Source: an uncultured Atopobiaceae bacterium (GTDB lineage Bacteria > Actinomycetota > Coriobacteriia > Coriobacteriales > Atopobiaceae). From it: DNA of 6,260 nt. A program made the position numbers and the translations under genes. Shown piece after piece: positions 1 through 4,861 of the stretch. The DNA lies in contig CALUJT010000140.1 in NCBI GenBank assembly GCA_944321005.1, forward strand, positions 1 through 6,260. The letters run 5' to 3'. Below the pieces are notes generated by a model, which saw only the letters and a list, made by a program, of their open reading frames with translations, searched no databases and was not told the origin of the DNA. Position 1 is the stretch's first letter; each line of letters opens with the position of its first letter.

Positions 1-1101
1 CCCAAGGCGAGCGCGGCCGAGGCGGTGGCGGCGCTCGCGGAGCACGGCGTGGAGACCAAGGTCCTCACCGGGGACTCCCCGCGCGTGGCGGCGCACGTGT
101 GTCGGGCGATCGGCATCCCTGCGGGCGAGGTGCTCACGGGCTCCGACGTGGAGCTCCTCGACGACGAGGCGCTCGCCCGCCGCCTGCGGGGCGTCTCGGT
201 CCTCGCCAAGCTCTCGCCCGCCCAGAAGGCGCGCGTGGTGAGCGCGCTCAGGGGCGCGGGGCGCTCCGTGGGCTTCATGGGCGACGGGGTGAACGACGCC
301 GCCGCGATGGCGGCCTCGGACTGCGGCATCTCGGTCGACTCCGCCGTTGACGTGGCCCGCGAGGCGGCCGACCTCATCCTGCTGGAGAAGGACCTCCTCG
401 TGCTCGAGCGCGGGATCGTCTGCGGCCGCCGCACGCTCGCCAACATGACCAAGTACGTGAAGATGACCGTGAGCTCCAACTTCGGGAACATCTTCTCCGT
501 GCTGGCCGCATCGCTGCTGCTGCCCTTCCTGCCCATGAGCGCCGTCCAGCTCCTGCTCCTCAACCTGGTGTACGATCTCACCTGCACCGCAATCCCCTGG
601 GACGGCGTCGACGACGACCTGGTGCGCGCGCCGCGCAGGTGGGACAGCGCCTCCATCCGTCGCTTCATGGTCGCCATGGGCCCCGTGAGCTCGGCCTTCG
701 ACCTCCTCACGTTTGCAGCCCTCTTCTTCGTGGTGTGCCCCGCAGCGGCGGGCGGCCCCTGGGGCGCGCTCGACGAGGCCGGGCGGACCCTCTTCGTGGC
801 GACGTTCCAGGCGGGATGGCTCGTCGAGAGCATGTGGACGCAGACTCTGGCGGTTCATCTCATCCGCACGCAGCGCGTCCCGTTCGTGGAGAGCCGGGCG
901 GCGGCGCCCCTCACGGCGCTCGGCGTCGCAGGGGTGGCCCTCGTCACGGCGCTGCCCTTCACGCCGCTCGGGACCGCGCTCGACCTCGCGCCGCTTCCCC
1001 TCGCCTACTTCGCGCTGCTGGCCGCCGTCGTCGCGCTCTACGCGGCAGCCCTCCTGCTCGTGCGCCGGCGCTTCGTCCGCCGCAACGGAGCGTTGCTGTA
1101 G
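1..1101 (+). CDS. mgtA: Magnesium-transporting P-type ATPase, MgtA/MgtB type (C-terminal 366 residues; 5' end outside window)
   Basis: The open frame runs in from base 1, so the gene starts upstream. The piece covers the end of the P domain and membrane segments M5-M10 of a P3B ATPase, which imports Mg2+ across the plasma membrane at the cost of ATP. Numbering from base 1, it shows the TGD motif (23-25), the P-domain hinge GDGVND (94-99) and the MgtA-typical EAADLILLEKDLLVLE. Membrane segments lie near residues 161-179 (M5), 181-200 (M6), 222-247, 270-291, 303-322 and 332-354. M6 carries NLVYDLTCTAIPWD (188-201); from memory, enteric MgtA has SQ where this has TC, and TC-type versions occur in Gram-positive homologues. 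VHLIRTQRVPF in the C-terminal part also fits the family. The phosphorylation motif DKTGT would lie upstream and cannot be checked. The C-terminus looks intact. The family assignment is firm; the transported ion is inferred from similarity. Confidence 0.93.
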   Translation, partial: PKASAAEAVAALAEHGVETKVLTGDSPRVAAHVCRAIGIPAGEVLTGSDVELLDDEALARRLRGVSVLAKLSPAQKARVVSALRGAGRSVGFMGDGVNDAAAMAASDCGISVDSAVDVAREAADLILLEKDLLVLERGIVCGRRTLANMTKYVKMTVSSNFGNIFSVLAASLLLPFLPMSAVQLLLLNLVYDLTCTAIPWDGVDDDLVRAPRRWDSASIRRFMVAMGPVSSAFDLLTFAALFFVVCPAAAGGPWGALDEAGRTLFVATFQAGWLVESMWTQTLAVHLIRTQRVPFVESRAAAPLTALGVAGVALVTALPFTPLGTALDLAPLPLAYFALLAAVVALYAAALLLVRRRFVRRNGALL

Positions 1102-1106
1102 GGCGC

Positions 1107-1152
1107 CCTTGCGCGACAATGGTGACGGGTCTGTGATCATTGTCGCGCAAGG
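1107..1152. repeat. 14-bp perfect inverted repeat between mgtA and the acetyltransferase gene
   Basis: The left arm CCTTGCGCGACAAT (1107-1120) is exactly complementary to the right arm ATTGTCGCGCAAGG (1139-1152), with an 18-nt loop. It starts 5 bp after the mgtA stop and ends 7 bp before the next start codon. The right arm includes the first four bases of the AAGGAG ribosome binding site. No T-run follows, so it does not look like a standard intrinsic terminator. It could be an RNA hairpin that shuts off translation of mgtA read-through transcripts, or a DNA operator palindrome; the sequence alone does not decide. Confidence 0.85.
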
Positions 1153-1154
1153 AG
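1149..1154 (+). promoter_or_regulatory. Ribosome binding site of the acetyltransferase gene, partly sequestered
   Basis: AAGGAG lies 5 nt before the ATG at 1160 and is the evidence for that start. Its first four bases form the end of the right arm of the 1107-1152 inverted repeat. The site would therefore be closed in any transcript that contains both arms. Confidence 0.75.
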
Positions 1155-1159
1155 CCAAC

Positions 1160-1783
1160 ATGACTGTACTCGACACGAGCGTGCCCCACGTCCCCGTTCT
1201 CATGGTGCTCGGCCACCACGAGCCGGTGGGAGAGGTGGAGCTGCCGGCGGGCTACCGCTTCGCCGCCTGGGAGCCGCGCTTCCGCGAACCGTGGGTGCGG
1301 CTGCACGTTCTTCTCGGCCAGCTGCCGTCCTGCGAGGAGGGGCTCGCCTACTTCGAGCGGACCTACGAGGCGGACCCCGCGGCCCTCGAGCGCCAGATGA
1401 TCCTCGTGGTGGACGAGAAGAACGAGCTCGTCGGCACGAGCTCCCTCTGGCGGGGGGACCACTTTGGGGAGCCGCGCCTGCGCGTGCACTGGGTGGGCGT
1501 GAGCCCCGACCATCAGAGGCGGGGCCTCGCCCGTTCGCTCGTGCTGGAGAGCATCCGCCTCTACGACGAGCTCGTCCCCACGGGCGAGCCGCCCCTCTAC
1601 CTCACCACCCAGACGGAGAGCTGGGTTGCCTGCGGCATGTATCTCAAGCTGGGCTTTGTTCCCTACGAGGGGCCCATGCCCCCCAACTTTGCCGCGGACC
1701 CCGCCACGTTTGGCGAGAAGAACCGCGAGGCCTGGGAGCTCATACGCCGCAAGCTCTCGGAGTCGAGCCGTTCGCGGCCCTAG
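1160..1783 (+). CDS. GNAT-family N-acetyltransferase, substrate unknown
   Basis: The 207-residue protein belongs to the acetyl-CoA-dependent GNAT superfamily. The acetyl-CoA binding motif A is clear at about 110-127: HWVGVSPDHQRRGLARSL, with the V-x-P-x-x-Q-x-x-G-x-A pattern. The preceding strand ILVVDEKNELVGTSSLW (81-97) and the late element SWVACGMYLKLGFVPY (154-169) match the usual GNAT order. There is a roughly 75-residue N-terminal part with PAGYRFAAWEPRF, and a polar, arginine-rich tail. No signal peptide or membrane segment is visible, so it should be cytosolic. ATG 1160 was chosen for the AAGGAG 5 nt upstream; an in-frame ATG at residue 15 lacks such a site. The open frame continues upstream through mgtA without a good start and was trimmed. 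Small-molecule, peptide or antibiotic acetylation are all possible; nothing here points to one. Confidence 0.88.
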   Translation: MTVLDTSVPHVPVLMVLGHHEPVGEVELPAGYRFAAWEPRFREPWVRLHVLLGQLPSCEEGLAYFERTYEADPAALERQMILVVDEKNELVGTSSLWRGDHFGEPRLRVHWVGVSPDHQRRGLARSLVLESIRLYDELVPTGEPPLYLTTQTESWVACGMYLKLGFVPYEGPMPPNFAADPATFGEKNREAWELIRRKLSESSRSRP

Positions 1784-1798
1784 GGGCGCCGTTCGCGG
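1768..1798. repeat. Direct repeat of a 10-mer, 21-bp period, across the acetyltransferase stop codon
   Basis: CCGTTCGCGG occurs at 1768-1777 and again at 1789-1798, with the stop codon (1781-1783) between the copies. A 21-bp period is two helical turns, which would suit a dimeric regulator, but a small chance duplication in GC-rich DNA is equally possible. The rest of the gap up to 1930 holds no gene or terminator that I can recognise. Confidence 0.6.
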
Positions 1799-1916
1799 AT
1801 TGCCCTCAAGGGAGCCCGCTCGGGACGACGCCCTCCACCTCGGCCGTCAGCTTCGTGTACGCGCGCATGAAGACAACGCCCCCGCCTCCCGGCTAGCCTC
1901 TTCTCTCACCCGACCG

Positions 1917-1926
1917 AAGGAGGAGG
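1917..1926 (+). promoter_or_regulatory. Strong ribosome binding site of the 233-residue unknown protein
   Basis: AAGGAGGAGG is a near-perfect match to the anti-Shine-Dalgarno sequence, ending 4 nt before the ATG at 1931. It fixes the start of the following gene and suggests efficient translation. Confidence 0.85.
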
Positions 1927-1930
1927 CAAG

Positions 1931-2632
1931 ATGGGCCTGCAGTGGAAGACCGCACGGGGAACGGCGGTGGCGGTGCCGGTTCCCTACTCGCACATGGACG
2001 ACGATGACGCCAGGCTGTTCTACACGACGATGAACGCCCTTCTCGTCTATGCCAACGGACGCCTTGGCGTCGTGGACCCGGCGCTGCTGCGCGAGCGCGA
2101 GGGGGCACCCTGCATGCTCTACGAGCACGGAGGCCAGGTTGCGGACGCCCTCTGGAGAAGGCGCGGCATCGTCGAGGACTTCGTGCGGGAGAACCCGATG
2201 CACCTCATGGGGTCGTGCCTCGACTGTGCCCGCCCCTGGCGCCATGCCGTACGCGACATGTTCACGGTGGTCGACGCAGGCGCTGACAGCGCCGTCTACA
2301 TGAACCGCACCCACCTCTTCGTGGTGGGTGCGAGCCAGGACCCTGCGGACAGCCACGTGCACCGCATACCCTCGCTCATGCTGCTCACGCTCCTGCCCTT
2401 CAAGGGCGGCATCGTGACGAGCGGCATGACGATCCACCTCTCCCAGGAGCCCGCGTCCTGGGCCGTCCCCCTCATCGCCCAGCAGGCGCGCGAGCTCTCC
2501 GAGCGCACGATCATAAGCACCGCCGACCAGCTCGTCTCCTACGGCAGGCGCGTCTCCGACGACGAGAACCTCGTGACCCCGCGATTCCAGAGGGAGGTGG
2601 ACGAGGCCTTTGCCACGGGCGCGATCGTATAG
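1931..2632 (+). CDS. Protein of unknown function, 233 residues, with a CxxC motif
   Basis: I do not recognise this family. The frame is convincingly coding: it has a strong ribosome binding site, codon positions rich in G/C at the third base, and balanced residue composition. Visible features are a short acidic stretch (DDDD, 23-26), a paired cysteine motif GSCLDCARPW (94-103), the alternating aliphatic/charged segment DMFTVVDAGADSAVYMN (109-125), an HVH motif (142-144), and a hydrophobic stretch SLMLLTLLPFKGGIV (148-162) too short and isolated to call a membrane helix. No signal peptide is seen. The CxxC could bind metal with nearby histidines or form a redox pair, but this is only a possibility. 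The stop codon is directly followed by AGGGAG, which could serve the mini-ORF downstream, so this gene may be co-transcribed with the toxin-antitoxin-like pair. Confidence 0.75.
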   Translation: MGLQWKTARGTAVAVPVPYSHMDDDDARLFYTTMNALLVYANGRLGVVDPALLREREGAPCMLYEHGGQVADALWRRRGIVEDFVRENPMHLMGSCLDCARPWRHAVRDMFTVVDAGADSAVYMNRTHLFVVGASQDPADSHVHRIPSLMLLTLLPFKGGIVTSGMTIHLSQEPASWAVPLIAQQARELSERTIISTADQLVSYGRRVSDDENLVTPRFQREVDEAFATGAIV

Positions 2633-2644
2633 GGAGACACAGTC

Positions 2645-2689
2645 ATGCGAGATAGCAGAAAGCGGAGGGCCGCCCCCATCTCAAGTTGA
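2645..2689 (+). CDS. Possible 14-residue leader peptide overlapping the toxin start
   Basis: ATG at 2645 has AGGGAG (2631-2636) 8 nt upstream and encodes MRDSRKRRAAPISS before TGA at 2687-2689. That stop overlaps the putative toxin's TTG start (2686-2688) in the arrangement TTGA, a layout typical of translational coupling. The toxin's own nearest Shine-Dalgarno-like sequence, GGAGGG at 2664-2669, lies 16 nt from the TTG, which is too far for efficient independent initiation. Ribosomes finishing the mini-ORF could therefore feed the toxin start. Five of its 14 residues are basic. It may still be chance; no homologue can be checked here. Confidence 0.4.
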   Translation: MRDSRKRRAAPISS

Positions 2690-2991
2690 TACAATTCGAT
2701 GCAAGCGCATGGCCGGTCGATCGCGTCGAGGTTCATGGGCGCGTGCACGAGCGTCATCCCGAGATTTCAGAAGAAGATGTCCAGACCGCCTGGAGGAACG
2801 CCTCCCTCTCGAGACCGCGAGCTGATGACGACGAAGCCCATCAGATTGCTGTCGGGCAAGACGCAAGGGGACGCCTTCTCGAGATGCTCGCTCAGCGCAT
2901 CGCCCCCTTCACCTGGTTGGTCTGCCATGCGATGACGCCGCCCAGCGAAAAGGTGCTCAGGGAGCTGCGTGCACTTTGGAGGGAGAAGTAA
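2686..2991 (+). CDS. BrnT-like putative toxin of a type II toxin-antitoxin pair
   Basis: The 101-residue protein resembles BrnT-type ribonuclease toxins in layout rather than in every residue. It has a basic-histidine motif followed by an acidic turn, HERHPEISEEDV (21-32; BrnT usually has a KHG-x-SFEEA pattern). An acidic loop RPRADDDEAH (43-52) follows, then the strand pair IAVGQDARGRLLEML (54-68), matching the G-x-x-x-x-G-R-L-L pattern, and a C-terminal segment HAMTPPSEKVLREL (81-94) where BrnT has its ISARxA...E end. BrnT toxins cleave RNA and are neutralised by the downstream BrnA antitoxin; here too the next gene starts 3 nt after the stop. The in-frame stop at 2653-2655 and the lack of any ATG or GTG before the core leave TTG 2686 as the likely start. 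A later GTG would remove the N-terminal strand. The toxin role is inferred from pattern and gene order, with moderate confidence. Confidence 0.6.
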   Translation: MIQFDASAWPVDRVEVHGRVHERHPEISEEDVQTAWRNASLSRPRADDDEAHQIAVGQDARGRLLEMLAQRIAPFTWLVCHAMTPPSEKVLRELRALWREK

Positions 2992-2994
2992 CGT

Positions 2995-3339
2995 ATGCCG
3001 CTGACAGACGAGGACATCTACGAGATGACCGGGCTCACGCGTGAGGATTTCGACCTCATGGCCCGACCCTTCGAGGACGGCTCGCTCATCGACGATACCG
3101 GCAGCCCCATCCACTTTGACGGGCCCATCGAGTACGGCCCCCCCCCACGCCTTTACCTGGAAGACTGCGCCATGAGGACCTTTGGCATCCCTGGGGCCCA
3201 CGCCGCGGCAATCGACCGGGCACTAGAGCGCCTCGGCATCACGAAGTCCGAGTTCATGCAGAGCGCCATCCGCCATGAGCTGGAGCGCCTCGGCGAGAAG
3301 ATCGATGGCGGAGAGTCATCGTTTGGGGCAAAGGCCTAG
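2995..3339 (+). CDS. Putative antitoxin with C-terminal ribbon-helix-helix-like domain
   Basis: The 114-residue protein begins 3 nt after the putative toxin, with GGAGGGAG just upstream. Its C-terminal half fits a CopG/Arc-like ribbon-helix-helix fold: a strand MRTFGI (60-65), a first helix AHAAAIDRALERLG (68-81), the turn ITKSE, and a second helix EFMQSAIRHELERLGE (86-101). The N-terminal half is strongly acidic (DEDIYE, TREDFD, FEDG, IDDTG), as expected for a part that could cap a basic toxin. In BrnTA-like pairs the second gene encodes the antitoxin, which with the toxin represses their promoter; that function is inferred here. A run of nine C at 3138-3146 encodes G48-P-P-P just before the DNA-binding part. 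The gene ends 49 bp from the convergent aminotransferase gene. Confidence 0.65.
   Translation: MPLTDEDIYEMTGLTREDFDLMARPFEDGSLIDDTGSPIHFDGPIEYGPPPRLYLEDCAMRTFGIPGAHAAAIDRALERLGITKSEFMQSAIRHELERLGEKIDGGESSFGAKA
3138..3146 (+). repeat. Run of nine C inside the putative antitoxin gene
   Basis: Nine consecutive C span the codons GGC CCC CCC CCA (G48 to P51). This is the longest homopolymer I see in the window. Such tracts are prone to slippage; a one-base change would remove the downstream ribbon-helix-helix domain from the protein. Confidence 0.9.
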
Positions 3340-3343
3340 GCCC

Positions 3344-3367
3344 AAAAGATAGGCTCATCCGGAGCCC
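3344..3367 (-). terminator. Probable intrinsic terminator of the MalY/PatB-type gene
   Basis: On the minus strand, 22 bp after the aminotransferase stop, the stem GGCTC (3366-3362) and GAGCC (3356-3352) encloses a 5-nt loop and can be extended by one G-U pair. It is followed by TATCTTTT (3351-3344). The stem is short but GC-rich and the T-rich tail is in the right place. It lies between two convergent genes; on the plus strand no T-run follows it. Confidence 0.5.
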
Positions 3368-3388
3368 GCCTCGGCAGAGTCGCCAGGC

Positions 3389-4591
3389 TCAGAAGACGTG
3401 CTCGGCAAGGCGCCCGAAGGCCTCCTGCACGCGCGCGAGCGGGAGCGCGAGGTTCATGCGGATGTGGCAGGGCCCGTTGAACGCGCGGCCGTCCTGCCAG
3501 TAGACGCCCACGCGCCAGCCCTCGCGCAGCAGCCACGCGACGTCTCGCCCGTTCTTCTCGCACCACTCGGAGCAGTCGAGGAAGAGCATGTAGGTGCCCT
3601 GGGGACGGAAGACGCTCGCGCCGGGTAGGCGGCTCTCGATGAAGTCGCACGCCCAGTCCACGTTGCCGGCGACGACCTGGTTGAGCTCGTCTGCCCAGGC
3701 GCGGCCCTCGGGGCCGTAGGCGCCGATCAGCGCGTGCTGGGAGAGGACGTTCATCGAGTTGTAGTGCGTCTTCTTGCCCTTGGTGGTCACACGGTCGCGC
3801 AGGTAGTCGCTGTAGATGACGTGGTAGCTGCCAATGAGGCCCGCGAGGTTGAAGGTCTTGCTCGGCGCGTAGAGCGCGATGGTGCGCATGCGCGCGTCCT
3901 CGGAGACGGACTGCGTGGGCACGTGCGTGAAGCCGGGCCGCACGATGTCGGACCAGATCTCGTCGGAGACGACCACGCAGTCGTGGGCCGCGTAGAGCTC
4001 CATCGCCCGCTCTATCTCCCAGCGCTCCCACACGCGGCCGCACGGGTTGTGCGGGGAGCAGAAGATGGCGACGTGGATGCGCTCCTCGGCCAGACGGCGC
4101 TCCATGTCCTCGTAGTCCATGCGCCAGACGCCCGCCTCGTCACGCACGAGCGGCGAGTGGACGATCCTGAAGCCGTTGTCCTCGAGGCTGTGGGTGAAGC
4201 CCACGTAGGTGGGGCTGTGCACGAGAACGGGATCGCCCGGCGCGGCAAAGGAGGTGAGAGCGGAGACCACGCCGCCGAGGACGCCGTTCTCGTAGCCGAT
4301 GTGGCGGGGCTCGAGGTCGGCCACGCCCTTGCGGTCGCGGTGCCAGTCAATGATTGCCTGGTAGTAGGCATCGCTCACGTTGAAGTAGCCAAACGTGGGG
4401 TACCGCAGGCGCTCCTGGATGGCGCGCGTGATGGAGGGCGCCACGGGGAAGTTCATGTCCGCGACCCACATGGGGATGGGGTCGAAGCCCTCGTCCGGCG
4501 CGGGGTAGCCCGACCCGGGCGCGCCGATGGCGTCGAGCGCGACGGCGTCGTGCCCGGCGCGGTCGAGAATCGAGGTGAAGTCGTAGGTCAT
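3389..4591 (-). CDS. MalY/PatB-family PLP-dependent aminotransferase / cystathionine beta-lyase
   Basis: The 400-residue protein is a fold-type I PLP enzyme of the MalY/PatB branch, the usual length for the family. These enzymes generally cleave C-S bonds (cystathionine to homocysteine, pyruvate and ammonia, or cysteine to sulfide), and some also transaminate. Family signatures are PMWVADMNFPV (40-50), FCSPHNPCGRVW (177-188, PLP-contacting Asn182), VVSDEIWSDIV (207-217, Asp210 pairing with the PLP pyridine nitrogen), the Schiff-base lysine K245 in APSKTFNLAGL (242-252), and R378 in CHIRMNLALP (375-384), which should bind the substrate carboxylate. All key residues are present. The ATG at 4591 follows GGAAGGGG at good spacing. 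It is transcribed in the same direction as leuDB but 269 bp downstream, so it probably has its own promoter. The exact substrate cannot be told from sequence; in E. coli MalY also represses the maltose regulon, with no sign of that here. Confidence 0.92.
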   Translation of the reverse strand: MTYDFTSILDRAGHDAVALDAIGAPGSGYPAPDEGFDPIPMWVADMNFPVAPSITRAIQERLRYPTFGYFNVSDAYYQAIIDWHRDRKGVADLEPRHIGYENGVLGGVVSALTSFAAPGDPVLVHSPTYVGFTHSLEDNGFRIVHSPLVRDEAGVWRMDYEDMERRLAEERIHVAIFCSPHNPCGRVWERWEIERAMELYAAHDCVVVSDEIWSDIVRPGFTHVPTQSVSEDARMRTIALYAPSKTFNLAGLIGSYHVIYSDYLRDRVTTKGKKTHYNSMNVLSQHALIGAYGPEGRAWADELNQVVAGNVDWACDFIESRLPGASVFRPQGTYMLFLDCSEWCEKNGRDVAWLLREGWRVGVYWQDGRAFNGPCHIRMNLALPLARVQEAFGRLAEHVF

Positions 4592-4596
4592 GGCTG

Positions 4597-4604
4597 CCCC
4601 TTCC
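4597..4604 (-). promoter_or_regulatory. Ribosome binding site of the MalY/PatB-type gene
   Basis: On the minus strand GGAAGGGG ends 5 nt before the ATG at 4591 and supports that start. No convincing -35/-10 pair was found between here and 4700. Confidence 0.65.
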
Positions 4605-4707
4605 GTCGCGTTTCCACACGCTAGGATACCCGGATTCGCCTACGCGCGCGGGCGTCACCCTGCGGGTCGCACGCCCCCCGCCCCGCTGCGCGCGTCCCTT
4701 CGCAAGA

Positions 4708-4780
4708 TAGTACGCACAGTACGACTTTCACCTTTTTGCTACCTGCGGATATAGAAAGTGAAAGCGAACTGTGCGTACTA
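4708..4780. repeat. Long imperfect inverted repeat, function unknown
   Basis: TAGTACGCACAGT (4708-4720) is exactly complementary to ACTGTGCGTACTA (4768-4780). After one mismatch, a CG pair and one bulged A, CTTTCAC (4725-4731) pairs with GTGAAAG (4758-4764), giving about 22 paired bases around a 26-nt loop (4732-4757). The loop contains a run of five T and the AT-rich GATATAGAAA. The element is clearly poorer in G+C than the flanking DNA. It sits between the end of leuB and the upstream region of the MalY/PatB-type gene. No T-run follows the stem on either strand, so it is not a standard terminator. An interspersed palindromic (REP- or MITE-like) element, a small structured RNA or a regulator-binding region are all possible. 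Confidence 0.85.
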
Positions 4781-4800
4781 GCTAACGAGAAGAACGGGGG

Positions 4801-4830
4801 CTCGCGGGGGCTCGCGGGGGCTCGCGGGGG
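4801..4830. repeat. Three perfect tandem copies of a GC-rich 10-mer
   Basis: CTCGCGGGGG is repeated three times without a mismatch, and the preceding ten bases (4791-4800) end in the same CGGGGG. It starts 31 bp past the leuB stop. The array is too short and has no spacers, so it is not CRISPR. It looks like a short tandem repeat generated by slippage; copy number may vary between strains. Confidence 0.9.
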
Positions 4831-4839
4831 GCTCGAACG

Positions 4840-4861
4840 GGCGGCCCGGTCCAGGGGCGCC
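4840..4861 (-). terminator. Weak hairpin directly after leuB, possible transcription end
   Basis: On the minus strand GGCGCCC (4861-4855) can pair with GGGCCGCC (4847-4840) around CTGGACC if one C is bulged. The stem begins at the last base of the leuB stop codon. No T-run follows, so termination would be inefficient or factor-dependent. This is a tentative call. Confidence 0.22.

Noticed and set aside
1107..1152. The inverted repeat as a standard intrinsic terminator of mgtA
   Set aside because: The stem is strong but no T-run follows; the next bases are the rest of a ribosome binding site.
713..1159. Upstream extension of the acetyltransferase reading frame into mgtA
   Set aside because: It overlaps conserved mgtA sequence in another frame and gives an arginine/serine-rich translation; the AAGGAG before ATG 1160 marks the real start.
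2699..2935. 78-codon plus-strand frame starting at ATG 2699, overlapping the toxin frame
   Set aside because: It lacks a ribosome binding site and a recognisable pattern; the overlapping TTG frame has BrnT-like motifs and ends 3 nt before the antitoxin start.
2767..3201. 144-codon minus-strand frame across the toxin-antitoxin-like pair
   Set aside because: No ribosome binding site or domain pattern is apparent, and it spans two well-ordered genes on the other strand.
3734..4624. 296-codon open frame on the plus strand opposite the MalY/PatB-type gene
   Set aside because: Its translation is rich in V, G, A, H and R with no domain pattern, as expected for the antisense of a GC-rich gene; the opposite strand has all catalytic motifs of a known enzyme.
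4801..4830. Tandem repeat as a CRISPR array
   Set aside because: Units of 10 bp are directly adjacent with no spacers and no cas genes are nearby.
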